DNA of 64,000 nt from Martelella endophytica (GCF_000960975.1 NZ_CP010803.1:1-64000); one strand, 5' to 3'; shown: positions 37,955 to 48,810, counted from the stretch's first letter. The notes: generated from the sequence alone by a model not told the origin. Program-made: numbers and translations.

Positions 37955-39244
37955 ATGGAATGGCAAAGCCCGATCGCCCCTGGCCTTTCGTGGTATCAGG
38001 TCACGCTGAAGGACCGGCCGACCTACCCGATGCTGGACGGTTCGGTGAGTGCCGATGTCGCCATTGTCGGCGGCGGCTATACCGGCTTGCAGGCGGCCTA
38101 CCAGCTTGCCGCCAACGGTGTCGACGTGGTGCTTGTCGATGCCGCACGTTTTGGTGATGGCGCTTCGGGGCGCAATGGCGGCCAGCTTGGCACCGGCCAG
38201 CACTGGTGGCCGGAGGAGATGGAGACCAAGCTCGGACAGGCGAGATCCCATGCCTTCTTCAAGCTGGCCGAAGACGCCAAATCGCACCTTCTCGACTTCG
38301 CCCGCGCCCACAAGATCGATGTCGACTTCCGGCCGGGCCAGCTGACCGTTGCCCACAAGCGCGGCATGGAAGACAGCTATCGCCACCATATCGATGCGCT
38401 GGCCGATCGCTACGACTATCCCCACCTCTCCTTCATGAGCCGGCAGGAAACGGCGGAGCGGCTGGGCTCCGAGCGGTTTTTTTGCGGCATCCGCGATATC
38501 GGCACCGGTCATATCCATCCGTTGAAGCTCTTGGTCGGAACGGCAAAGGCTGCAGCCAAGGCCGGCGCTCGGCTGTTCGAGCAGACCAAGGCGCTCAACA
38601 TTGACCGCGCCGATGGCCGCATCGCCGTCGAGACCGAGCGCGGCACGATTTCCGCCGAACGTGTCCTGATCGCCTGCAATGGCTATATCGAGGAGCACCT
38701 CGACCCGAGGACGGCGGCAAAGATCATGCCGATCCGCTCGTTTATCGGCGCGACAGTGCCCGTGCCGAAGAGCAAGAATGTCCTCCCGGGTGGAGAATCG
38801 GTCGACGACAGCCGTTTCGTGGTGCGCTATTTCCGCAAGACGCCGACGGGCGAACTGCTGTTTGGCGGCCGCGAGGCCTATACCGCCAACGATCCGAAGG
38901 ACATCACACGTCATCTCTACCGCCAGATCGCGGAGATCTATCCCTCGCTTGCCAAGATCGAGATCACCCATGCCTGGGGCGGTTCGGTGGGCATCACCCT
39001 GCCCCGCCATCCGCTCGTCGAGGAAATCATGCCCGGCGTGACCTCGATCGGCGGTTTTTCCGGGCACGGGCTGATGCTGTCAAATTACTGTGGCAAGCTG
39101 TATGCAGAAGAGATATTGGGACGTTCTCAGGATCTCGATCTCTACCGCGATCTTGACGTCCCGGCATTCCCGGGCGGCGGGCCGCTCAGAAAGCCACTTC
39201 TGTTCCTGGCATTGACCTGGTTTGCCCTGCGCGACCGGTTTTGA
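37955..39244 (+). CDS. puuB: Gamma-glutamylputrescine oxidase-like FAD oxidoreductase
   Basis: This 429-residue DAO-family enzyme has the FAD motif VAIVGGGYTGLQAAYQLA near residue 33, ASGRNGGQLGTGQHWW near 70, and a C-terminal GGFSGHGLMLSNYCG. PuuB oxidises gamma-glutamylputrescine after PuuA. The gene follows puuA after about 50 bases. GGAGAAGAG precedes ATG 37955, which begins MEWQSP; an upstream ATG (37910) is less well placed. Substrate follows the PuuA assignment. Confidence 0.82.
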   Translation: MEWQSPIAPGLSWYQVTLKDRPTYPMLDGSVSADVAIVGGGYTGLQAAYQLAANGVDVVLVDAARFGDGASGRNGGQLGTGQHWWPEEMETKLGQARSHAFFKLAEDAKSHLLDFARAHKIDVDFRPGQLTVAHKRGMEDSYRHHIDALADRYDYPHLSFMSRQETAERLGSERFFCGIRDIGTGHIHPLKLLVGTAKAAAKAGARLFEQTKALNIDRADGRIAVETERGTISAERVLIACNGYIEEHLDPRTAAKIMPIRSFIGATVPVPKSKNVLPGGESVDDSRFVVRYFRKTPTGELLFGGREAYTANDPKDITRHLYRQIAEIYPSLAKIEITHAWGGSVGITLPRHPLVEEIMPGVTSIGGFSGHGLMLSNYCGKLYAEEILGRSQDLDLYRDLDVPAFPGGGPLRKPLLFLALTWFALRDRF

Positions 39245-39273
39245 AGGAAATTGCAGGATTCGGACTGGCTTTT

Positions 39274-39287
39274 TTAAATCGATTTGA
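39274..39287. promoter_or_regulatory. Palindromic candidate operator before zwf
   Basis: A 10-bp perfect palindrome AAATCGATTT (39276-39285) lies inside a 14-bp imperfect one, 42 bases before the zwf start. HexR or another repressor may bind, but it does not match the known HexR consensus by eye. Confidence 0.35.
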
Positions 39288-39326
39288 TACAACACGCGCA
39301 GCTATTGACGATTGGAAGAAACGACC

Positions 39327-40799
<1,473 letters not shown>

Positions 40800-40821
40800 G
40801 GGCTTCCCGCGAAGGACTATC

Positions 40822-41520
40822 ATGACCACGATGATGCATACATTCGAAAGCGGCGCGGAACTGGCCCTTGCCCTCGCCACAGCCGTCGCGGACAAGCTTT
40901 CCGAAGCTGTCGCCGAAAAGGGGACGGCTTCGATCGCCGTCTCCGGCGGCTCGACGCCGAAAGGCTTCTTCCGGGCCTTGTCCGAAAAGCCGATCGACTG
41001 GGAAAAGGTCGCGATCACGCTCGTCGACGAGCGCTTCGTGCCGGAAGACAATCCGCGCTCCAACCACAAGCTGGTGAAGGAAAACCTGCTTGTCGGACCG
41101 GCGGCAGCGGCCCGCTTCATTCCGCTCTATCAGGCCGTCAACACCGCAGAGGAAGCCGCCGAGATCGTCACCAACAAGGTGTCGGCCGCGAGCCTTCCCT
41201 TTGATGTGGTGGTGCTCGGCATGGGAACCGATGGCCACACGGCCTCGTTCTTCCCCGGAGGCGATACGCTCGGCAAGGCGCTCGACATGTCGACGCCCGC
41301 CGGCGTGATGGCCATGCATGCCGAAGGCGCCGGCGAAGCGCGTCTGACCTTCACCTTCTCCAGCCTCGAGAATGCCGGCCTTCTGGTCCTGCACGTCGAA
41401 GGTGCCGAGAAGAAGGAGGTTCTTGAAAAGGCCCTCGACGGGAACGACGAGGCGGAAATGCCCATCCGCGCCGTTCTGAAGCGGGCCACGTCCCCCGTGG
41501 ACATCTACTGGGCGCCCTGA
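40822..41520 (+). CDS. pgl: 6-phosphogluconolactonase
   Basis: This 232-residue enzyme hydrolyses 6-phosphogluconolactone. It is of the NagB-like type (VSGGSTPKGFFRAL near residue 35, LVDERFVPEDNPRSN near 72, LGMGTDGHTASFFPGG near 132). GAAGGA precedes the ATG. It sits 22 bases after zwf. Confidence 0.96.
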   Translation: MTTMMHTFESGAELALALATAVADKLSEAVAEKGTASIAVSGGSTPKGFFRALSEKPIDWEKVAITLVDERFVPEDNPRSNHKLVKENLLVGPAAAARFIPLYQAVNTAEEAAEIVTNKVSAASLPFDVVVLGMGTDGHTASFFPGGDTLGKALDMSTPAGVMAMHAEGAGEARLTFTFSSLENAGLLVLHVEGAEKKEVLEKALDGNDEAEMPIRAVLKRATSPVDIYWAP

Positions 41521-41571
41521 CATCACTGCCGGGCGCCTTCCGCTGTTTCATTCCGAAAACAGGAAAAGCCC

Positions 41572-43395
41572 ATGACCGCCGATCCCCGCATAGCAGAGAT
41601 CACCGCCCGTATCATCGAGCGGTCCAAACCCACCCGAGAAGCCTATCTCGACCGTGTCTCCCAGGCGGTCGCACAAGGCGTCCACCGCTCGGTTCTGTCC
41701 TGCGGCAACCTTGCCCACGGCTTTGCCGTCTGTTCCCCCGCCGAGAAGGTCGCGCTTTCGGGCGATACCGTTCCCAATCTCGGCATCATCACCGCCTATA
41801 ACGACATGCTCTCGGCGCATCAGCCGTTCGAGACCTATCCGGCGATGATCCGCGACGCCGCGCGTGAGGCCGGCGGCGTGGCCCAGGTTGCAGGCGGTGT
41901 ACCCGCCATGTGCGACGGCGTCACCCAGGGCCAGCCGGGCATGGAACTGTCGCTGTTTTCGCGCGACCTAATCGCCATGGCCGCTGCCGTCGGCCTGTCG
42001 CACAATATGTTTGACGCCGCTGTCTTCCTCGGCGTCTGCGACAAGATCGTGCCCGGCCTCGTGATGGCGGCGCTGACCTTCGGCCACCTGCCGACGATCT
42101 TCATTCCGGCCGGGCCGATGACCACCGGCCAGGGTAATGACGAAAAGTCCCACATCCGCCAGCTCTATGCCGAAGGCAAGGTCGGCCGCAAGGAACTGCT
42201 GGAATCGGAATCGAAGTCCTATCACGGTCCCGGCACCTGCACCTTCTACGGCACCGCCAACTCCAACCAGATGCTGATGGAAATGATGGGCCTGCACATG
42301 CCGGGTTCCTCGTTCATCAATCCGAACACGCCGCTGCGCGACGCGCTGACCAAGGAAGCGGCGAAGCGGGCGCTGGCGATTACTGCCGGCGGTAACGAAT
42401 TCACCCCGGTCGGCCAGATGATCGATGAGCGTTCGATCGTCAACGGCGTCGTCGGCCTGCATGCGACGGGCGGCTCCACCAACCACACCATGCACCTGAT
42501 CGCGATGGCGCGTGCGGCCGGCATCCAGCTCACCTGGCAGGACATCTCCGACCTCTCCGACATCGTGCCGCTGCTCGCCCGCGTCTATCCGAACGGACTT
42601 GCCGACGTGAACCACTTCCACGCCGCCGGCGGCATGGGCTACCTCATCCGCCAGCTTCTCAAGGCCGGTTTCCTGCATGACGATGTCCGCACCGTCTTCG
42701 GCGAGGGCATGGAGGCCTATGCGATCGACGTGAAGCTCGGCGAGGACGGCACCGTCAAGCGCGAGCCGATCGATGATGGCCCGAGTGCCGATCCGAAGGT
42801 GCTCACCACCCACGACAAGCCGTTCCAGCCGAATGGCGGCCTGAAGATGCTGACCGGCAATGTCGGCAAGGCGGTGATCAAGATTTCCGCGGTCAAGCCG
42901 GAACGGCGACTGATCGAGGCCCCGGCGATCGTGTTCCACGATCAGCAGGCGCTGCAGGATGCCTTCAAGGCCGGCGAGCTCAACCGCGATTTCATCGCCG
43001 TTGTGCGTTTCCAGGGTCCGAAATCGAACGGCATGCCGGAACTTCACCGGCTGACCCCGCCGCTCGGCGTGCTGCAGGATCGCGGCTACAAGGTCGCCCT
43101 CGTTACCGATGGCCGCATGTCCGGCGCCTCCGGCAAGGTTCCGGCCGCCATTCACGTGACACCGGAAGCCAAGGACGGCGGTCCGATCGCCAAAATCCAG
43201 GATGGCGACATGCTGCGGCTCGACGCCGAGACCGGCACGCTGGAAGTGCTGGTTGACGCCGAGACCTTTGCGGCAAGGGAGGTGGCTACCGCCGATCTTT
43301 CGGGCAACGAGTTCGGCATGGGCCGGGAGCTGTTTGCGCCGTTCCGCCACCACGTCGGCACCGCCGACCAGGGCGCGAGCGTCGTCTTCGGCTGA
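41572..43395 (+). CDS. edd: Phosphogluconate dehydratase
   Basis: Edd dehydrates 6-phosphogluconate to KDPG in the Entner-Doudoroff path. The 607-residue product belongs to the IlvD/Edd family, with cysteines for the iron-sulfur cluster in [22 protein letters not shown] and [16 protein letters not shown], and a C-terminal [29 protein letters not shown] precedes the ATG. The eda gene is not in this window; the rho-independent terminator follows 25 bases after the stop. Confidence 0.97.
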   Translation: MTADPRIAEITARIIERSKPTREAYLDRVSQAVAQGVHRSVLSCGNLAHGFAVCSPAEKVALSGDTVPNLGIITAYNDMLSAHQPFETYPAMIRDAAREAGGVAQVAGGVPAMCDGVTQGQPGMELSLFSRDLIAMAAAVGLSHNMFDAAVFLGVCDKIVPGLVMAALTFGHLPTIFIPAGPMTTGQGNDEKSHIRQLYAEGKVGRKELLESESKSYHGPGTCTFYGTANSNQMLMEMMGLHMPGSSFINPNTPLRDALTKEAAKRALAITAGGNEFTPVGQMIDERSIVNGVVGLHATGGSTNHTMHLIAMARAAGIQLTWQDISDLSDIVPLLARVYPNGLADVNHFHAAGGMGYLIRQLLKAGFLHDDVRTVFGEGMEAYAIDVKLGEDGTVKREPIDDGPSADPKVLTTHDKPFQPNGGLKMLTGNVGKAVIKISAVKPERRLIEAPAIVFHDQQALQDAFKAGELNRDFIAVVRFQGPKSNGMPELHRLTPPLGVLQDRGYKVALVTDGRMSGASGKVPAAIHVTPEAKDGGPIAKIQDGDMLRLDAETGTLEVLVDAETFAAREVATADLSGNEFGMGRELFAPFRHHVGTADQGASVVFG

Positions 43396-43419
43396 GACCT
43401 TTACACCTGAAAATAACGG

Positions 43420-43453
43420 CCGGCGCGATGACTTGTCGCGCCGGTTTTGTTTT
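43420..43453 (+). terminator. Terminator of the zwf-pgl-edd operon
   Basis: A perfect 9-bp stem (CCGGCGCGA and complement) with a 7-base loop is followed by TTTTGTTTT. Confidence 0.85.
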
Positions 43454-43459
43454 GCTCAA

Positions 43460-43493
43460 ATGTCATCGCACCATCATCGCGCCGACGTATAGA
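43460..43493 (+). promoter_or_regulatory. Pho-box-like site and -10 before the metallophosphatase gene
   Basis: Half-sites ATGTCAT (43460-43466) and CCATCAT (43471-43477) are 4 bases apart, and a TATAGA -10 starts 10 bases after the second, the same geometry as the site at 7023. The second half-site differs from CTGTCAT at two positions. The downstream gene is a phosphatase, so PhoB control is plausible but untested. Confidence 0.5.
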
Positions 43494-43533
43494 CGGGGCG
43501 GATTTTTCACAGCCCGTTTTCCGGAGATATTCG

Positions 43534-44895
43534 ATGACCGTTTTTCCGATCCGGCGCCGTTCGGCGCTCCAGCTCATGGCCTCGGCCGCCATCATGCCCT
43601 TTGCGGGCCTTGTCGCCCCTGCCCGCGCCTTCCAGGCAGGTATCGATTTCATCGTGATGGCCGACCTGCACTCGGCCTATGAGCGCACCGGCCAGCTGCT
43701 CGCCGCCGTAGAGGACCGTGTTGCCGCCAGCGGCAACCCGTCCGTCATCATCATCAATGGCGACCTCTTCGAGAGCGGCAACATCGTCGCAAGCCGGTCG
43801 AGCGGCGAAATCGACTGGGCCTTCCTCGAGGCGCTCGCGGAAACCGCGCCGGTCGTCTTCAATATCGGCAACCACGAGGCCGACATCGACAACGATCTCG
43901 CCCATTTCGTCAGCCGGGCGCAACAGCTCGGTATCACCGTGCTCACCAACATATCCGACACGCGCACCGGCGCCCTCTACGCACCGGCCTCGGCAAGCCT
44001 TGATGTCGATGGCAAGACTGTCAACTTTGCCGCGCTCGGCGTCGACAATCTTTTCACCTATCCCAAGCCGACCCGCGATCAGCTTTCGATCCCGGAACCG
44101 GTGCAATGGGCGAAGGACAATCTGGCGGACCAGCTCAAGGATGGTGAGGTCAACATTGTCCTCAGCCATGCGGGCGTTGTTCCCGACAAGGCGATCCTGC
44201 CGATGCTGCCCGACGGCACGCTGATGATCGGCGGCCACGATCACCTCAACATCGAGCACAGCGATGGCGATACGCGCTACCTGCACACCGGCTGCTGGTC
44301 GACGGCCTGCACGGTCGCCACCATCCCGGCCGCCGGCGCTCCGGCAAGCTTCACCCGCCTCGACATCGACGCCGAAGCCCCGGCATCTGAGAGGCTCGCA
44401 GAGCTGATCCCGGCCGTCATGGCCGCGCACCTGACCGCGGATGACACCACCGTGGTCGGCACGACCGGGAAGGCGCTCAGCAATGACGAGACCGGCCTGT
44501 TCGTCGCCGCGGCGATGGCGGAAGCCGCCGGAGCCGACATCGGCTTCATCGGCCACACCACCTTTGGGGCCGGCCTGCCGCAGGGTTCCGTCAGCCGCTA
44601 TGCCTTTGATTCCTCGGTGCGCTTCGATGGCACGCTGAAGCAGGCGACGGTCGATGCCGAAACCCTCCGGCAGATCCTGGAGCGCTGCAACCAGTTCGGC
44701 GACTTTCCCTTCGACAAGCGGACCGGCGATTATCTCTACGCGGCGCCTGCGGCTGAGGGGAAGGACACGTTCGTTCTGGTCTGCAATGACTGGTCGGCGA
44801 CCAATGCCAAGAACTACTTCGGTCGCGACGACCTCACGTTCTCTGACATAGACGACATGAACGTGAAGTCCGTCACCCTGGCAGCCATGAAATAG
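43534..44895 (+). CDS. Tat-exported metallophosphatase / 5'-nucleotidase-like protein
   Basis: This 453-residue calcineurin-like phosphoesterase has a Tat-type signal (IRRRSALQLMASA, cleavage near ARA, residue ~31). Metal-site motifs are ADLHSAY (D-x-H near residue 43), INGDLFESG, GNHEAD and GGHDH near residue 235. A second domain of the 5'-nucleotidase C type follows (FVAAAMAEAAGADIGFIGHTT). It would release phosphate from nucleotides or sugar nucleotides in the periplasm. GGAGA precedes ATG 43534. The Pho-box-like promoter suggests phosphate starvation control. Confidence 0.87.
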   Translation: MTVFPIRRRSALQLMASAAIMPFAGLVAPARAFQAGIDFIVMADLHSAYERTGQLLAAVEDRVAASGNPSVIIINGDLFESGNIVASRSSGEIDWAFLEALAETAPVVFNIGNHEADIDNDLAHFVSRAQQLGITVLTNISDTRTGALYAPASASLDVDGKTVNFAALGVDNLFTYPKPTRDQLSIPEPVQWAKDNLADQLKDGEVNIVLSHAGVVPDKAILPMLPDGTLMIGGHDHLNIEHSDGDTRYLHTGCWSTACTVATIPAAGAPASFTRLDIDAEAPASERLAELIPAVMAAHLTADDTTVVGTTGKALSNDETGLFVAAAMAEAAGADIGFIGHTTFGAGLPQGSVSRYAFDSSVRFDGTLKQATVDAETLRQILERCNQFGDFPFDKRTGDYLYAAPAAEGKDTFVLVCNDWSATNAKNYFGRDDLTFSDIDDMNVKSVTLAAMK

Positions 44896-44940
44896 CCACA
44901 AGCAACACATCAAAAAAACATACCGCAAAATTAATCGGCA

Positions 44941-44970
44941 GGGCACGGGAAACAATTTCCCGGCCCTTTT
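44941..44970 (+). terminator. Terminator after the metallophosphatase gene
   Basis: A stem of about 11 bp (GGGC-ACGGGAAA with TTTCCCG-GCCC, one bulge) with a short loop is followed by TTTT. Confidence 0.75.
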
Positions 44971-45126
44971 CGTTTGCGGGGTAGGCGGCGATCGTTTGAG
45001 GGCCTCGAGGGTGTAACATTCCGGCAACAGCAATCATCGGAATTCGTCATCGCGGGCCGTTTTTAATTGAACGATTGATCTCTCAACCCATTTACCCTGC
45101 ATCGAATGTAACGAAGGAGTACAGTC

Positions 45127-45786
45127 ATGAAAAAAATTCTTCTCGCTTCCGCCGCCCTTATCGCGATGTCGGCCGCAGCAGAAGCCGCGGACGTCGTTAT
45201 GACCCCGCCGAGCGAGCCCTATGTTGCTCCGCAGGTCATTCCGCAGACGTTCAGCTGGACCGGTTTCTACCTCGGTGGCACCGCTGGCTACGACTGGGCA
45301 ACGGTTGACCCGTATGTCAACGGTGTTAACACCGGTTCTGAGGATCTCAACGGTGGCAAGCTCGGCGGTTTCGCTGGCTATAACTACCAGTTCTCGAACA
45401 ACATCGTTCTCGGTGCCGAAGGTGAACTCGACTACGCCTGGAACGAACAGAAGTTCTATCCGGGTGGCGTTGAGTACAAGATTGGCTCCGACTGGGAAGG
45501 CTCGATCCGCGCCCGTCTCGGTTACGCGTTCGACAACGCCCTGCTTTACGCAACGGGCGGCTGGGCCATTGCCAACGGCTATGTTGACGGTGCTGGCACC
45601 GACCAGAACGAAGCCTTCAACGGCTGGACCGCTGGCGTCGGCCTCGACTATGCCTTCTCGAAGAACGTGTTCGGTGGTCTTGAGTACCGCTACACCGACT
45701 TCGGCAAGAAGGACTTCGACAACGGCCTCGAAGGCAAGGACTTCACGTCGAACCGCGTCATGGCACGCGTCGGCTACAAGTTCTGA
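45127..45786 (+). CDS. Omp25/31-type outer-membrane porin-like protein
   Basis: This 219-residue barrel has a signal peptide (to AEAA, about residue 20) and the typical post-signal YVAPQVIP-FSWTGFYLGGTAGYDW. Strands alternate through the protein and it ends VGYKF. Proteins of this family are abundant in Brucella and Rhizobium outer membranes. AAGGAG precedes the ATG and a strong terminator follows, so it is a monocistronic, likely highly expressed gene. Confidence 0.95.
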   Translation: MKKILLASAALIAMSAAAEAADVVMTPPSEPYVAPQVIPQTFSWTGFYLGGTAGYDWATVDPYVNGVNTGSEDLNGGKLGGFAGYNYQFSNNIVLGAEGELDYAWNEQKFYPGGVEYKIGSDWEGSIRARLGYAFDNALLYATGGWAIANGYVDGAGTDQNEAFNGWTAGVGLDYAFSKNVFGGLEYRYTDFGKKDFDNGLEGKDFTSNRVMARVGYKF

Positions 45787-45869
45787 TTGGACGGGCCGGC
45801 AATGCCGGCCTGACCCACGCTTTTCCGGCAGCGATCTCCTCCCCCTCCCGCGCCGGAAAAACGGAAAAG

Positions 45870-45903
45870 GCCCGCCAGTTTCTGACTGGTGGGCTTTTTT
45901 TTT
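45870..45903 (+). terminator. Strong rho-independent terminator after porin
   Basis: A 10-bp stem (GCCCGCCAGT with ACTGGTGGGC, one G-T pair) and a 5-base loop is followed by nine T residues. Confidence 0.92.
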
Positions 45904-45992
45904 GGCTCGAAGACTGACCTCCCGGCCCGATGAAAGGCGTGACAGTCGTGTGAACCGGCGGAACCCGGCGGCAGACCTCGCGTTTACCCGGC

Positions 45993-46541
45993 ATGAAACA
46001 TTTATCCGCCGCCGCGGTCACAGGCATCATCATCGCGCTTTCCGCATGTTCCCCCGCCCCACAGGCCGGCAACACCGCAGTGGCCCCGGTCGCGGAGCAG
46101 GCAGCTCCCTCCAGGACCATCGGCCTTGACGGCCTCGGATCGCTGAAGATCGGAGAGCCGGTTCCCGCCGGCAGCAGCTGGAAGGAACGGGGCGCGCAGA
46201 CCAGCGAAGCCTGCCGGACGGTCACCTCGCCGGACTATCCCGGCGTTTATGCGATCGTCACCGATGGCAAGGTGCACCGGATCACCGTCGGCCAGCGATC
46301 GGATGTCCGGCTTTTCGAGGGCATCGGCGTCGGCGCGAGCGAAGCCGATGTCCGCAAGTGGTTTGCCGGCTTCCGCGAAACCCCACACAAATACGAGGCG
46401 GCACCGGCCAAATACCTCACCGCACCGAACGCCGAAAGCGGCGACCCGGCCCTGCGCTTCGAGATCGGCAGCGACGGCAATGTTCGGCTGATCCATGTCG
46501 GAACCATGCCCGTGCTTGGCTATGTCGAGGCCTGCGCCTGA
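45993..46541 (+). CDS. Putative lipoprotein of unknown function
   Basis: This 182-residue product has a signal with lipobox LSAC (Cys19), a short Ala/Pro linker, and a soluble domain with three conserved-looking segments (GLGSLKIGEPVPAG, YPGVYAIVTDGKVHRITVG, GIGVGASEADVRKWF). This layout (GIxxGxSEAEVR-like) occurs in small exported proteins of unknown job. It sits alone between the porin and the HXXEE gene; the ribosome site is weak. Confidence 0.75.
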   Translation: MKHLSAAAVTGIIIALSACSPAPQAGNTAVAPVAEQAAPSRTIGLDGLGSLKIGEPVPAGSSWKERGAQTSEACRTVTSPDYPGVYAIVTDGKVHRITVGQRSDVRLFEGIGVGASEADVRKWFAGFRETPHKYEAAPAKYLTAPNAESGDPALRFEIGSDGNVRLIHVGTMPVLGYVEACA

Positions 46542-46629
46542 TCCGAAGGGACAGCTTCCGCCCCTTCGCGGCTTGCATTCCGGCCCCCCTTCATGCACCG
46601 TCAGCCATCGGTGAGATCCAACCGGGGGG

Positions 46630-47217
46630 ATGGTGATGGTTGACTGGCTGGCAAGGCGATGGGTTGCTTCGGCGCTGTTCATGGCTTGCGGCTTTATCGC
46701 GCTTGCGCCGGCCATTGCCGTTTCGTTTTCTGCTTTCCTGACCCTCATCTATCTGCACATACCCATCTACATGTTCCACCAGTTCGAGGAACACTCCGGT
46801 GACCGCTTTCGCAGCTTCGCCAATGACAGGATGTTCGGCGGCAAAGAGGTGATGCGGCCGGTCGATATCATCATTGTCAATCTGCCGGCCGTCTGGGGCG
46901 TAAACCTGATCGCCTTCTACGCGGCCGCTTTCGTGGCGCCGGGCCTCGGCCTCGTCGCCCCCTACCTGCTGCTGGTCAATGCCGTCCTGCACATCGTGAC
47001 CACCCTGCGGCTGCGGTGCTACAATCCGGGCCTCGTCACCGCAATTCTCCTGTTCCTGCCGTTGAGCATCGCGGCATTAATCGTTGCCGCGAACATGCCG
47101 GAGGTCACGCTGGGGTACCACGCTCTGGGCCTGGCCTTTGCCATTGCCATCCACATTGCCATCATGGCGCAAGCCGGCTGGCGCTACCGTCATATGGCCG
47201 CGGCCGCCGAGGGCTGA
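46630..47217 (+). CDS. HXXEE-motif membrane protein
   Basis: This 195-residue protein has five or six membrane helices and the HXXEE motif as HQFEEH near residue 54, with later conserved His in YHALGLAFAIAIHI. The HXXEE family (PF13787) has no known reaction; the His/Glu motif may bind metal in the membrane. Start may be 46630 or 46636. GGGGGG lies just before. Confidence 0.8.
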   Translation: MVMVDWLARRWVASALFMACGFIALAPAIAVSFSAFLTLIYLHIPIYMFHQFEEHSGDRFRSFANDRMFGGKEVMRPVDIIIVNLPAVWGVNLIAFYAAAFVAPGLGLVAPYLLLVNAVLHIVTTLRLRCYNPGLVTAILLFLPLSIAALIVAANMPEVTLGYHALGLAFAIAIHIAIMAQAGWRYRHMAAAAEG

Positions 47218-47251
47218 GGCTCGCCCCGGCCGCCCCCCGCATTTTCCTTGC

Positions 47252-47263
47252 GTCAAATTGACA
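47252..47263 (+). promoter_or_regulatory. Palindrome GTCAAATTGAC overlapping a -35 hexamer
   Basis: An 11-bp perfect palindrome (47252-47262) overlaps a TTGACA -35 (47258-47263), about 95 bases before the DUF2946 gene. Candidate operator for a repressor of the copper-linked pair; no known regulator is matched. Confidence 0.35.
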
Positions 47264-47356
47264 AGTTGCAATAACGTGCGGTTTCCATTCCTGTCCTGCC
47301 AGATTTTGCGTGCGATGCGCCTGCTGCAGGCGGCGGAGTGATGGGGAGGGTTCGGC

Positions 47357-47713
47357 TTGCGGGGAATGAAGGCAGCGATGCGGGAGCTGGCGGCGGCACT
47401 GGCCGTGATCGCCGTCTTTGCGCTGACCTTCGTCTACCAGCCCTATCTGCCGACGATTCTTCATCAGGATGGTGTCAGGACGCTGGTTTCCAGCGCAATC
47501 ATCTGCGGCGACATCGGCGATCAAGGCCATGCCGATCACGGCCCTTGCCACGCCTGCCGGGAAAAGCCGGCCATCCTGCCGCCGCCTTCCGACATCGCCG
47601 CTCCCGCCTATGGCCGCTTTATCGCCGTCGTCTATGCGGTGACGGGCGAGACTGCGCTGCGACCCATCCGGACACCTCACTACAATCCGCGCGCACCGCC
47701 GTTTGCCGTCTGA
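47357..47713 (+). CDS. DUF2946-like copper-associated protein
   Basis: This 118-residue protein has one hydrophobic helix (about residues 10-30) and a soluble part with metal-suited residues: CGDIGDQGHADHGPCHAC near residues 50-67 and PPPSD following, the DUF2946 pattern. DUF2946 genes sit with copper uptake or tolerance genes. A TTG start at 47357 is backed by GGAGGG six bases upstream; an ATG three codons later is possible. It is followed after ~56 bases by the YcnI-PCu(A)C fusion gene. Confidence 0.75.
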   Translation: MRGMKAAMRELAAALAVIAVFALTFVYQPYLPTILHQDGVRTLVSSAIICGDIGDQGHADHGPCHACREKPAILPPPSDIAAPAYGRFIAVVYAVTGETALRPIRTPHYNPRAPPFAV

Positions 47714-47769
47714 TCTGAACCCGGCCGTTCCCGGCCAGACAATCAAGACAATTGCAAACGGAGTTTCCC

Positions 47770-48774
47770 ATGAACCTTTTCATGAACCGCCTCGCGTGGG
47801 CAGGTGCGATCAGCCTGGTCGGCCTTTCCACCGCCAATGCCCATATGACGCTCGAGACCGGCACGGCCGCCGCCGGCAGCAGCTACAAGGCCGTCGTCCG
47901 CGTGCCGCATGGCTGCGACGGCGCCGCAACGACCGAAATCCGCGTCAAGGTTCCGGAAGGCTATTATAGCGTCAAGCCGATGCCGCATGCCGGCTGGACG
48001 CTTGAGACCGTCAACGGTCCCTACGCCGAAACCTACATGAACCACGGCACTCCGGTGAGCGAAGGGGTTACCGAGGTCGTCTGGACAGGCGGCAATCTGC
48101 CGGATGCCTTTTACGACGAGTTCGTGATGAGCGGCTCGCTTTCGGCCGATATCGCGCCCGAGACGGTGCTGACTTTTCCGACTGAACAGCTTTGCGCCGA
48201 TGGCAGCGCCAATCACTGGACCGGCGAAGACGGCGGTGAACCCGCGCCGAAGCTGATCGTGACCGCAGTCGCCGATAACGACGCCCACGCCAGCCATGGC
48301 GAGATGGCGCACGACATGGATCATGCCATGCCCAATGGCATTACGGTGGGTGATCTCGACATCACCGGCGCCTTTGCCCGTGCGACCCTTCCGGGCGCTC
48401 CGGTGGGCGGCGGCTTCCTCACGATCACCAACAAGGGCGAAACCAATGACCGCCTCGTTGCCGCATCCTCCGATGCCGCCGGCGACCTGCAGCTTCACAA
48501 CATGCGCATGGATGGCGATGTGATGAAGATGTACCAGATGACCGACGGCGTGCCTGTCCCCGCCCACGAGAGCGTGACGCTTGCCCCCGGCGGCATGCAT
48601 GTGATGTTCATGCAGCTCAACGGCCCAATGGTCGAGGGCAGCACCGTCGACGTCGAACTGACCTTCGAAAAGGCCGGCACGGTCATCGTGCCGTTCCCCG
48701 TCAGGGGCATTGCGGCCAAGGACGCCGGCCCGGAGGCCGGTATGAACCATGGCAACATGGATCACGGCCAATAG
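47770..48774 (+). CDS. YcnI (DUF1775)-PCu(A)C copper-chaperone fusion
   Basis: This 334-residue exported protein has a Sec signal ending STANA, which leaves His as mature residue 1, the known copper ligand in YcnI (DUF1775). The DUF1775 domain covers about 25-165 (VRVPHGCDGAATTEIRVKVPEG, HAGWTLE). A His/Met-rich linker (DAHASHGEMAHDMDHAMP, about 172-192) joins it to a PCu(A)C domain with the copper motif LHNMRMDGDVMKM and GGMHVMFMQL. The tail is MNHGNMDHG. It probably carries Cu(I)/Cu(II) in the periplasm, perhaps to cytochrome oxidase. ACGGAG precedes the ATG. Confidence 0.9.
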   Translation: MNLFMNRLAWAGAISLVGLSTANAHMTLETGTAAAGSSYKAVVRVPHGCDGAATTEIRVKVPEGYYSVKPMPHAGWTLETVNGPYAETYMNHGTPVSEGVTEVVWTGGNLPDAFYDEFVMSGSLSADIAPETVLTFPTEQLCADGSANHWTGEDGGEPAPKLIVTAVADNDAHASHGEMAHDMDHAMPNGITVGDLDITGAFARATLPGAPVGGGFLTITNKGETNDRLVAASSDAAGDLQLHNMRMDGDVMKMYQMTDGVPVPAHESVTLAPGGMHVMFMQLNGPMVEGSTVDVELTFEKAGTVIVPFPVRGIAAKDAGPEAGMNHGNMDHGQ

Positions 48775-48810
48775 GAACGGGCCCCACTCCAGTTGATCTT
48801 CCCCATGCGA

